Source of the DNA: Physcomitrium patens
Lineage: Eukaryota; Streptophyta; Bryopsida; Funariales; Funariaceae
Direction: 5' to 3'
Assembly: GCF_000002425.4 (NCBI RefSeq)
Contig: NC_037264.1
Location: forward strand, 13,485,023 to 13,549,022
Length of the DNA: 64,000 nucleotides
A model generated the notes under the pieces. It saw only the letters and a list, made by a program, of their open reading frames with translations. It had not been told where the DNA came from and did no database searches. A program made the translations under genes and the position numbers. Shown here in pieces: positions 35,140-46,300 of the stretch (position 1 is its first letter; each line of letters begins with the position of its first letter).

Positions 35140-37491
35140 ATTATATTTTAAGTTAGAAAAGTCTGTATACTACATTATTCAAGTTGACTTTTTAGGATAC
35201 ATCATTTTCAACAAAGGTCTTATAATGGTCCAAACTATCATAGATCCCAAGAAGGTCCAAACTATCATAGATTGAAAGATTCTAAGAACAGTATAAGATG
35301 TGCAATACTTTTTGAGCTTTGCTAATTACTATTAAATCTTCATTAAGAACTTTTGTCAAGTTGTAGCTCTATTTATACATTTAACTTGTAAATATAAATT
35401 TTAGTGGAATGAATAAGTAAAAGCATTATTTGATGCTTTAAAGAAGGAATTTATTTCTGTACCAATCTTGTATGACGTCGACTTTTCTAAGATATTTTTT
35501 ATAGAAATAAATGCATTAGACTTTGCTATGAGTGCCATGTTGTCACAAATAGAAACAAATGACAAACTCCATTCAATAGCTTTTTATTCTAAGAAATTTT
35601 GAGCTGTCAAAATTAATTATAAAATCCATGACAAAGAGCTCTTTGCAATCGTGGATTCATTTTAAGAATAGCGTCATTATCTAGAAGGTGCTTCAAGTCT
35701 AGTTACCATGTATAGGAATCATAAGAATCTTGAGTACTTCATATCAACATGTATTTTAAATCATCGTCAAGCCCAATGGAGCATGTCTTTATTTAGATTT
35801 AATTTCAAGATTACTTATTGATCCAAAAAACAACAAGGTTTATTAGATATCTTTTCTAGATGTTTTTATCTTGTATCAAAAGAAAAAAAAATGTATCTTT
35901 TGATCAACAAAGAATGATTTTCTTGAAACCTCAGTATTTTTATCTTTGAGCAATAAAGTCAACATTGATTGTTGATTCAAACTTTATTTAACAAATTCAA
36001 TCAATTATGTCTTTTGATCCTTTCATTTATGATATTAAGAATACTTCTTCTAAGTCCTATGACACTGTAAAGTTTGAATTCAAAAATAACCTACTATATT
36101 TTGAAAATTACGTATATATTCCAGAAGGTGACGTACGATTATGTGTCCTTCAAGTTTGTCATGATTTTCTAACAGTCGGACATTTTGGATAGAACAAGAC
36201 TTTGGAACTAATATTAAGATATTTTTTATTGCTTCAAATGTGGAAGGCAATAAAAGATTTTGTACAATCATGCAATACTTGTTGAAGATCCAAAACTCCT
36301 TGCTATAGATCATATGAACTTCTTCAATTATTATCAATTCCAAAACAATCATGGTCTTTTGTTTCTATGGATTTTATCACAGATCTTCTAGTCTTGGATT
36401 TATATGACTTTATATTCATAATTGTAGATCGTTTTACTAAAATAGTATATTTTGTATTATGTACAAAATCTATTTCAGGTGAAAAAATAGCTATGTTTTT
36501 CATGGACAATATCTATTGCTATCATGGATTGTCAAAGGATATTATATTGGATGGGAGGATTCAATTTGTATCAAGATTCTAAAGAATCTTATTTAAAATT
36601 CTAAAAGTGGATATAAAGATTTCTTTGGCTTTTCATCTTTAAATTGATGGACAAACAAAATGGGTGAATCAAGTTCTAGAGTAGCATTTTAGGTGTATCA
36701 TCAACTATCATTAAGATGATTGGACAAATCTTTTGCTATTGGCATATTTTGTACACAATAATTTAATACATTCTTCCACTCAATAAATATCTTTCTTTAC
36801 CAATTATGGTTATCATCCATAACTTGATACTTTTATCTTCTTAAAAGTTGATAATCTTATGGTAAAAAATTTAGAAAATTATTTATTAGAGTTACTTGCA
36901 ATAATGAAGACATAATTAAAAGAAGCTCAAGAACAAAAAAAGACCAACATAAATGCCTATTACAAGGAGCAGCTACAATTCAACATAGAGGATAAAGTAT
37001 TGTTACTTTGTCATAATATTAAGACTAATCGTCCTTAAAATAAGTTGGTCTATTCTAGGCTAAGACCTTTTTCTATTTGTAAAAAAATCAATTCTCTTGC
37101 TTATTGATTATATCTACCAATGTTTATGAAGATCTACCTTGTATTTCATGTGGCCCTTCTTAAGTCGTAAAAGACAGTGAATATTTTGGAAAGAAGACAA
37201 ATACCACGTCCTCATATAGAAGTAGATAATAATTAAGAATTTGAGGTGGAAGAAGTCTTAGATTGAAGGTGACACCAAAATAGGTTAGAATAACTTGTTC
37301 ATTGGCGTAGAAATAATATTAGTGAACTCACATAGGAGCTAGCAAAGAATCTTGCAAATATAATAAAGAAGATTAAAACCTTTCATCGACAACATCCATC
37401 AAAGTCAAGATGAAGAATTGTAAAGATCCATAAAAGATAATGACTTTTTCTCATGAAACTTGTCCCTAGAAAGGAAGGTATTGTCACAATG

Positions 37492-38373
37492 TTGTGTTGT
37501 AGTTTGGCTACCATAGGAAAATAATGGATTTATATATTAAATATACAATATACTAGATAACATGGTAAAATCTATGTTAGTAGAATGTGTGTAATCACAT
37601 GAATGTGTAATCACATGAATGTGTAATCACATGAATGTGTAATCACATCCAAGAATATGTGTAATCATATTAGTAATTTTTATATATAAATTTTGTATTA
37701 TTTGAATTTTGGGTTTGTGAGATATGAAGAAAATTATACTCAAGAGCTTGTGAATTAGGGTTTGAAGTACCTGCTAGGATTTTTAAGATGCCAAACAATT
37801 GATATCAAATTTTTAGTTGTATTTTTTATAGTAATTTTTAAGAATAAATTCTATATTATCTGTAAATTTGATAAAAATTGAACGATTGGATTGAGAGATA
37901 TGAATTTCTAAAATTTGGAAAGAAAAAAACTTTTGTAGAAAAAATATGTTTTGAAGGGGTTTTATTATAATTTGAGTATTTTATACAAAATAAAAGGGTT
38001 TTTTGGAATTCAAGACTTTACATGTATTTTGGACAAGGATATATAGAGCTTAGGTTAAATTTTGATATAAAGATGAGTTTTTTTGAAAAGAGATTATTGA
38101 TTTTCTTTGAGAATATTGAAAATCTAACTTACCAGCAAATGGTTAGTTATGATTTGGTATAATCAAGAATGTTAGGAAACTCCTAGATATTTTAGAAAGC
38201 TTTTTGTATAAACCTTCTTAAATTGAAAAGATTTTGCTAGTACAATATCTTTTTGATATTATAATATTTATTTTTTTTCTATTTAAAAGATTAAATAACT
38301 TATTGAAGCTTGGCTAATAAGTTAAAACTAAACTGTCTACAGCTAGGTACTTAATGTATTCCCACAAAAAAAA
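37492..38373 (+). mobile_element. Family F repeat (F3) inside the 3' LTR of copy B
   Basis: An 882-bp F copy inserted after TGTCACAATG in the LTR. The flanks are CAATG (37487-37491) and CCATG (38374-38378), a 5-bp target duplication with one difference. It contains a 16-bp tandem array (GTGTAATCACATGAAT) at 37589-37647. Compared with F2 it is internally shorter and in the opposite orientation. Confidence 0.6.
37589..37647. repeat. 16-bp tandem repeat within F3
   Basis: GTGTAATCAC starts at 37589, 37605, 37621 and 37637, exactly 16 bp apart, with the last unit degenerate beyond this. The repeat is not obvious in F1 or F2, so it expanded in this copy. Confidence 0.8.
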
Positions 38374-38915
38374 CCATGAAATATAATAATAAATATATAA
38401 ATTTATCTTAATATTTACTTACATGATTATGTAGAAGTAAGTAAATATAGATTAATTTCATAAAATCTTCTAGAAGATCTTCTTAGAAGCTTTATAGACA
38501 CAATTTTGACTTTAGGTGTGTTTATAGGATAGAAACTTGGCCAATAAGTTCATCATACATTAGTAGCTTATGGAACAAGTTAACTCCGTGTAGTAGCTTG
38601 TGCAATAAGTTAACTATGTGGCGCATACATAAATAACTTGCCTTGCAAGTTAAGACATGTGACTAGTAAAGTCAATACGTTTTGAAGGTCCTATAGGACA
38701 TTGCCATGTAGCTCATAGTTATGAGTATATATAGAGACAAGAGTGAAGCCTTCTTCTTTCTTGTCAATACATTTCAAGTCTTTCTATTATTCTTGTTTTT
38801 GGCAATAGCTATTCTAATTCAATATTATATCATTTTTGAGTGACTTTCTAGTTCCTTTGAGTGACACAAGAGTATATTGAGGATTTTCTTTCTTTGAGAT
38901 TTATATCTTTTGTGA

Positions 38916-40171
38916 GGATAAATTTCTTCCTCATCCCAAATTACAAGATGGCTTTAATTAAGAGTTTTTTGTAATTAGTAGAAGTAGCAATAAACAAGAA
39001 AAAAATAAGGACAACACCAAATAAGTAAAACAAGTGCAATCAAGCAATTGTACACTATTAAACTAGTCATAGATTGTTCACTGGATTTTTACCTAGTAAA
39101 AGATAAAATTAAAAATTTAAAAATACATTTTTAAACAGATAGTATTTTTATCTTTCCAATGACATAAAAATCATATAATTCCAAGTTACTATGAATTCGT
39201 TATGATAGATTAAAGATAGAATTTAAAAAATAAAAAAGTTAAGTGAATAATTTTTACCTGAAGGGTAACTAGCTTAAGAAATCAGGAGTTCGAACCTCAC
39301 CAAGGCTCACAAATAATATATATTAGTCTTCTAAAGAGTCCTTGAGGCCTTAGTCTTATCTTTCTACCTATACCGAAGGTGCTACAATCTATATGGAAAT
39401 TATGCACCTCTCTTCCTACAAGGACTACACTAGCTACTGGTCCTCCTATTTTCTACTAATAAAACTACTTTTTTTGCATTTTTGACTACACCATGGTGTT
39501 CAAAAATACCCAATTAGCCTAGAAAACTTGTACAGGCTTCAAATCTTGTTTCATTTCTTCATAGTGGCTCTCAAGGTGGTAAATCTCAATTTTACCAAGG
39601 TCTTGAAATTTTCTCTAAAATTCATAAAAAATCCTAAATAAATTCTAAATAAATTCTAAAAAATATTATAATACTTCTATAATACTAATATCCATAAAAG
39701 GCTGTATTTTTATATTTTTTTGATTTTTTATATCAATAAAATCAGTTTAAATCCACTAAAAATCCTATTATCTACATACATAACTTAAAAGACATGAAGT
39801 TCTTTTTCATGCTTCTTTTAACTATCAACTAATCATTGATAGGATTTATGTAAGTAATACATGTAGATATGAGGCCAATATAGAAATTTATCTCAATTAC
39901 TAATCATTAATATTCAATAATGAGTAAAAATACTAAACCAACTAAGATAATTGCCTCCAAGTCTTATTAATATTCTATTTTTGTAACTTTTCTTCTAATA
40001 AGACTTTTATACTTATAAATACTTCTAAATTCTAATAATTATGTAAATAGTCAAAAAGACTCTCCAACCTTAGTATTTATCTCATTAAATGATTCAATAC
40101 TATATTTTTAACTAATCCACCAATTAAGATCCATTGGTAGAACTCACATCCTTGAGATTAGATCTTTGACA
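38916..40171. other. AT-rich sequence of unknown origin between copies B and E
   Basis: No coding segment recognised. A short pol III B-box-like motif (GAGTTCGAACCTC at about 39288-39300) stands in otherwise AT-rich DNA. It could be a degraded tRNA-derived SINE or chance. The segment abuts the protease region of copy E. Confidence 0.4.
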
Positions 40172-41032
40172 TTGTTTTACAATAGATGTATGTTTAGGAC
40201 CTAAAACTCACAATGTCTTTGTATTGTTAGATTTAGGAGCCTCAATCTATTTTATAGACAAAGACTTTGTCAAAAAATAAGAAATATCTTTAATCAAGAA
40301 AACTAAACTCATACATGTAGAAGTCATAGATAGTTGTTTGTTATCTTTTAGACATGTTATCCATCAAATTATTACTTTATATGTAGTAATTAAAGTTCAT
40401 AATAGTATAATAATATTTAATATGATAAGATTTCTTTTTAATCTGATTATTTTAGGATTATTATAGTTAAAAAAATATAATCTTTAAATAAATTAGATTT
40501 CTTATAATTATAAATTTTTTAGTAGTTAAAACAAGAATCTTATTTATCAAATAAAAATATATAAGTCTAGTATGTCCAAATCCAAACTGATAAGTAGAAG
40601 AGCTTTCATACATGCTCAAAAAGAAGTACCATGTTTTGCTTTATATGCCATGCCTATTTTTGAAGAAGAAAAGACATCATGTAGTATTCTTAACTATGAT
40701 CAAGATTTATAGGACGTTTTTGAAAACGAAAATACAAATATTCTTCAAAAGCATTGTTGTCATGGTTATTTAATTAATTTAGAAGAAAGAGCTCAAGTAT
40801 CATTCAAATATATTTACAATTTATTTCAAAATAAGCTAGCTACACAAAAAGAATATATTGATGAAGATTTTGTCAAAAACTTCATATACTATTTAAAATC
40901 TCTAATAGGAGTTCCTATCTTATTTGTAAAGAAAAAAGATGGATCTCTCTGGATATGCATAGACTATCAAGAACTTAATAAGGTCACCATCAAGAATAGA
41001 TATCTTCTACCTTTGATTTTAGGACTTTTTGA
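40172..41032 (+). mobile_element. Ty3/gypsy copy E (family 1), left part, broken
   Basis: Starts in the protease region and matches copy B from about 33436 onward, continuing into the first half of reverse transcriptase. It stops at a 4.4-kb insertion and resumes at 45395. No LTR or gag is seen. Broken, with several breaks. Confidence 0.75.
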
Positions 41033-41039
41033 TGAAACC

Positions 41040-44000
41040 AATTGTGAGCTCTTATTTATGTTCTAAAATTTTATTTTTTGATTTTTTCTTATTTTATAAT
41101 AATTAAGCATGTTAGATTAAAATTTATATAAGTAAAATCTGGTTTTATTAAATTTTTAGGATTTTAACCTTTGGTGGTATAAATCCTAGCTTGGTTCCTT
41201 AAATTAAGTTAATAAAGACCAAAATGATAAGGATTAGAAAATTAAAATAATAATTTGGTTAATTGTAGTAATTTAAAGGTCATTAGTCATTATTATAAGA
41301 GTTGACTGAGAGCCTATGATTTCACCTATAATCATTTTATATGATTTAGAGAAAATTAGAATTAGAACTTCCTAAAAGATTTAATGAAATTTAGCACTGA
41401 CGGTTTTGAAGTTTTTTCTTCAACTTCAACAAATTCAAGTGGTAAAGCAGTTTTTTTTAATTAATAGAGGCTTTCAAATGCAATAGTAGCATTGGATTCA
41501 CTCCATGAAATGAAGAAAATAAGATCAATACCTTCTCTTCCAACATACAAGTGGAGCAATGAAATTTTTATTTTTGAAGGATTTTACAATAATTGCTAAA
41601 ATCTTTAGAGATAAAAACTTTCATAAAAATTGCAAATAAACATAGATGGAGGCATGTGAGTAATCAAACTTAGCATAAAAAGATATTCTAAACACAATGG
41701 TGTAATTAGATTTACCAAAAATTTCTTTTTTGGCTACTTATAATAGCCATCAACCTTGATAATGAAATTAGCTTTTGAATGAATGAAGGCCATAGATATA
41801 GATTAGGGATCTTAGAAATCAAGGATAGAGATGCAGCCACCCTTTTATAAGCCTCCACTCAATTATATAAGAGAGAGAAACCAAGCCCTCTCTTATATAA
41901 TTGAGAGAGAAATTATATAAGCCCTCTCTCTCTCTCTCTCTTCTTTTGGTGAAGGACGAAGCCATGTCAAAATTTGGCCAAAAATCCTAATCTCAATTTC
42001 ATTTAGATTTTTAAATCACATTATGAACTTTGTAGGTAGATGTGTATAGATTTTTAGTTGTGAATGATAGTCATTGGATTTTAAAAAATGCTTTATTATG
42101 GTAGATAGCTCTCTTGGCCTCCCAAGTACTCCAAGGATTTTAAGAGCCTCGGATTTCCCTCAATCAGTCATTTTATTTTTTAATTTCAATATAAAATTCC
42201 TTATGATTATAGTTTTTGTTTTTATCTTTTCAACAAGATAAGGCTTGCTTGATTTAGACTTGAATTGAATTTTTGGTGAAATTTTGAGTGCAAGGGAGTT
42301 GATTCCCTTCGTAGTTTGGATTGATCAAGTTTAGAAAGGTATTTCTCAGTGCTTTATAATTGGATTTAATTGATATTTTGGAAGCATTGAGCATTATAAG
42401 TTAATATTTGAAAGACATAAGTTTTGCTAGATTTAAAGAAGATTTGGATTTTTATCAAATTTATAAGTGAAGGGGGTTGGTTGTCATAGCAGTTTGAATC
42501 ATTCAACTTCAAAAGAGCAATTCTCACTACTAATTCACTAGATTGCAACAAAATTTATTAAAGCACGAGCATCTTTAAGTTAACCTTGTAATAAATTAAG
42601 AACAATTCAATTTAGAGCTAATTAAAATTTTTGGCAAAATTTGGAGTTGAAGGGATTTGTTGCCTTCAATCTTTAGACATTATCAAGGTATCTTTGCTTT
42701 TACCTCTCTATGAGCTCTCAATTATACTCTAAAATATAAATTTTTGTTATTTTCCTATTTTATGATAATTAAACATGTTAGATTAGGATTTATATAAGTG
42801 GAATTCAGTTTTATAGAATTTTTAGGATTACAAACCTTGATGGTATAAATCATAGCCTAATTCCTTGAATTAGGTTAATTAGGACTAAAAAAAATAAGAG
42901 TTAGAAAATTATAATAGCAACTTAGTTAGTTTAATAATTTAGTGGTTGTTAGTCATTACTATAAGGATTTACTAAAAGCCTATGAGTGCATCTATAATCA
43001 TTCACATGATTTAGGAGTTGGAATTATAATTCTCTAAAAGATTTAGAGAAGTTAGCAATGGTAATTTTGGATTTTCCTCCAAATTCGACAAATTAAAGCG
43101 ACATGGAGGTTCTTCTACTTAATGGAAGTCTTTTTAATGCAATGGTGGCACCAGATTTACCTTATGGAGTGAAGAAAACAAGATCAGCAACCTCTCCTTC
43201 AAAATACAAGAAAAACAATGAAATTCTCATTTTGAAGAATTTCACAAAAATTGCCAAGATCCTTGTAAGTAAAAACTTCCATGAAAATTATAATTGAGCA
43301 TGGATTGAGGCATGTGATTAGTCGATCTTGGCTTAAAAAGGTGTTTTGAACAAAATAGTGAAGTTAGATTTACAAAAAAATGATTTCTTGACCACTTACA
43401 AGAGCCATCAGCCTTGGTAACAAGATTGGTGCTTGGATGAATGAAGGCCGTAGATCTAGATTAGGGATCTTAAAAATCAAGGGTGGAGATGTAGCCACCC
43501 TTCTACGAGCCTCTATTCAATTGTATAAGAAAGGCTTGGTTTTCCAAGCCTTCTCTCTCTCTTCTTTTGGGTAAAGGGCCGAGCCATGCCAAAATTTGGT
43601 CAAAATCCTAATCTTAATTTTATTTAGATTTTAACTCTCATTGTGAACCTTGTGATTGTGTATGTATGGACTTTGTATTGTGAAGGATGGTCATTAAGTT
43701 TTAGAATATTTTTCATTGAGGTAGATATCTCCTCGGCCTTTCAAATATCCCAAGGGTTTCAAGGGCTTCGGATTTTCTTCATTCAGTCACTTAATTTCTT
43801 TTTCTTCAATGTGAGATTCTGATTAGTTGTAGCTTTTGATGTTAACTTTCCAAAAAGATAAGACTTATTTGATTTGGAGTAAGAAAGAATTTTTGGTGAA
43901 TTTTTGAGTTTGAGGGAGTCGACTGCCTTTGCAGTTTGAGTCAATCGAGTTTGGAAATGCATTTCTCAGTGCTTGGTGATTAGATTTATTTGAAATTTTG

Positions 44001-44330
44001 AAAGCATCAATATTTATAAGCTAATCTCTGAAAGGCATAAGTTTTGTTGAATTTGAAGATAATTTGAATTTTTAGTGAATTTCTAAGTGAAGAGGGTTGG
44101 TCTCCGCGGCAGTTTGGATCACTCAACTTCAAAGGAAGAATTCTCACGACTGGCTCATTAGATTGCAACGAAGATTGTTGGATCAAAAGCATCTTCAAGT
44201 CAGCCTTGCAAGAAGCTAAGAATCATTCAAATACAAGCCAATTACAAATTTTGGATTATTTTAGAGTAGAAGGGGGTCGTTGCCCTCAATTCTTATGTGT
44301 TGTCAAGGTATCTTCGCTTTCACCTCTCTC
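41040..44330. repeat. Tandem direct repeat, two units of about 1.65 kb
   Basis: Unit 1 (41040-42715) and unit 2 (42716-44330) align along their length. Both begin near TGAGCTCT, contain a CTCTCTCTCTTCTTTTGG pyrimidine block about 0.85-0.9 kb in, and end near TCAAGGTATCTT. No internal region separates them. Confidence 0.75.
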
Positions 44331-45394
44331 ACTTTATTTTTACTATCATCTTCACAGTGACTTGTAAGCTCTACATTTCACTTTTTGGCTAATAAATTTT
44401 AAGTTTAACTTTTATCCTTTAATATTCTCACTTTAATTTTTAATTTTTAACTTTAACTTTTAAACTAAACTTTTAATTTTAACTTTTAATTTTACCTTTA
44501 ATTTTAAATTTTAACTTAACCTTTTAATCTTAATTTTCAACTTTAATTTTTTTTTAACTTAACTTTTAACTTTACTTTTAATTCAAACTTAAGTTTTTAT
44601 TCTTATGGTCAATTAATAGTAATAATTTAATTACTTTTATTGTATTACATAGTAAATTTCAATTAACATGTTAATTTAATGTTGATAACCATTGCTTGGA
44701 AGGCCTAAAACTAATTGAATTTTTATTATAAAGATTTAAATTAATCTAAAAATTACACAATTGAGAGCTCTCTAATTCAACCTCTTAAACTTGTTGTGTG
44801 GCATAGGTTTCATCAAGCGGTGAAATTTGGCCTCATACTTTCTTATTTTATTTTTACTTTTATCTTCAGAGTGACTTGTAATCTGCACATTTCAACTTTT
44901 GGCTAATAACTTTTAAATTTTAAGTTTTAACTTTTAATATTCTCACTTTAACTTTTAATTTTAACTTTTAAATTTTAACTTTTAACTTAGACTTTTAAAT
45001 TTAACTTTTAATTTTAACTTTTAACTTTAACTATAACTTTAATTTTCAACTTTAACTTTTAAATTTAACTTTTAATTTATAATTTTAACTTAAGTTTTTA
45101 TTCTTACTTTGAGTTAATAATAATAACTTAATTAATTATTTTTATCATTTTTGTATAATAAATTTTATTTAATATTTTAATTTAATATGAAAAAATTCAA
45201 ATTTTTAATTAATTATTTTTATCATTTTTACATAGTGAAATTATTTTTCTTGGAAGGCGTTAATTTTAATTGAATTACAAATACTCCCATTTAAATTAAC
45301 TTAACAATTTCACAATTGGGAGTTCTTCTATTCTACCTCTTGAGCTCATTGTGTAGTATTAATTCCATAGAGTGGAGGATTTTAGGCTCACATC
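44330..45394. repeat. Tandem direct repeat, two units of about 0.53 kb, T/A-rich
   Basis: Both units start around TTATTTTTACT...ATCTTCA, then AGTGACTTGTAA. They continue through a long irregular series of TTTAACTTTTAA-like motifs and end in a similar conserved segment (about 44790-44850 and 45330-45394). Confidence 0.7.
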
Positions 45395-45737
45395 AATCAA
45401 GCAAAGATCTATATAAAAATAGATTTACAAGAAACATATAATTTGGTCAACATCAAAGTAGGAGATGAGTAGAAGATTACTTTTTGAATTAGATATGGAT
45501 ATTTTAAATATAATGTCATGCATTTTGGACTTATATATGCATTAGCTACTTTTCAACATCTTATGAATGACATTTTTTGTGAGTCTCTTGATGATTTTAT
45601 TGTCTATTATTTAGACAACATTCTAATCTACTCTAAGAATACAATTGAATATGAACTTTATATTCATTGTATAATACAAAAATTTAGAGATACAAGATTA
45701 TATGCCAAAATAGAAAAGTATGTATTCCACACTACTC
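45395..45737 (+). mobile_element. Ty3/gypsy copy E (family 1), right part
   Basis: Continuation of the reverse transcriptase of copy E after the composite insertion, including the region of the polymerase active-site motif (Y-x-D-x type, near 45606). It ends abruptly near 45737, where sequence attributable to element D begins. Broken. Confidence 0.7.
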
Positions 45738-46300
45738 ATGAAACAAAACCAAACTATCTCAAAAATCCAAGATCCTTCTATTCCATAGTAACATAAAATC
45801 TCATCACAAAATAGAATAAAATAGATCAAAATAGAATTGAATAGAATTAAATAGGATATGATATATAAGGCAAAGTGAACAAACAAAAATAGAATAAAAC
45901 ATAATTGAACAAAAAGATGCAGAACCAAACTTTACCAAGAGATAGGATCTGAAGCCATATTTGATTAGATGTCTCAAAAGGCCTTAGCCATTCCTATTTA
46001 TATCTTGTCCTACTAACCTGGACTTTCTAGAATGTTCTTACGTGATTGACTCTACTTAGATAACTGCCTTAAATTTTTTTTTTAGAATGTTTCATAGTGG
46101 GTCCTATCTAAATAATTGTCTTAAATTTTTTCTAGAAGGTTCGATGATGGATCCCACTTAAATAATCGTCTTAAATTCTTTCTAGAACATTATACAATGG
46201 ATCCTATGTGATCTACTAACCTAACCTCAATTCTAAAAACTTCCATGATTCTATCTATCTATACAATTATCTTATCTATACTTTGCTATAGTGAATCCTC
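45738..46300 (-). mobile_element. Probable 3' LTR of element D
   Basis: Lies directly beyond the integrase end of element D. A purine-rich GTGGCGGAGGA stretch (about 46297-46307, - strand) is a plausible polypurine tract. On the - strand there is a TATA-like GATATAAATAGG near 46000. It contains a degenerate tandem repeat of about 55 bp (46025-46210). The ends are not cleanly defined and the second LTR was not found, so this is inference. Confidence 0.4.
46025..46210. repeat. Degenerate tandem repeat of about 55 bp
   Basis: About four units, each with a TTCTAGAA-type word followed by CTTAAATT-type T-rich sequence: TTTCTAGAATG, TTTTAGAATG, TTCTAGAAGG and TTCTAGAACA recur at roughly 50-60 bp spacing. 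Located in the presumed LTR of element D. Confidence 0.6.

Larger units (their letters stand above)
31586..38915 (+). mobile_element. Ty3/gypsy copy B (family 1), both LTRs, broken
   Basis: The most complete copy of family 1. The 5' LTR remainder is 31586-32131 and the 3' LTR is 37483-38915, interrupted by F3. A purine-rich tract (about 37470-37480) precedes the 3' LTR, which starts TGTCACAATG. Parts in order: gag (about 32348-33420), aspartic protease (33430-33700), reverse transcriptase (33950-35260, interrupted by a solo LTR), RNase H (35300-35900), integrase zinc-binding and core (36000-36900), and integrase C-terminus with a chromodomain-like segment (36900-37400). Clearly broken, with many breaks spread over the whole coding region, hence old. 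Confidence 0.85.
41033..45394. mobile_element. Composite insertion of doubled direct repeats within copy E
   Basis: A non-coding block of about 4.4 kb that splits the reverse transcriptase of E. It is built from two direct copies of a unit of about 1.65 kb (41040-42715 and 42716-44330) followed by two copies of a unit of about 0.53 kb (44330-44850 and 44851-45394). The long units share landmarks such as CATGTTAGATTA and CAAGGTATCTT. The short units are rich in TTTAACTTTTAA-like simple sequence. The unit pairs are clearly diverged. It may be the remains of an LTR-type element with its repeats duplicated; no coding part is recognisable. Confidence 0.6.

Noticed and set aside
34111-36582. Open frames with reverse transcriptase and integrase similarity as host genes
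   Set aside because: They are parts of decayed Ty3/gypsy copy B and are annotated as a fossil element.
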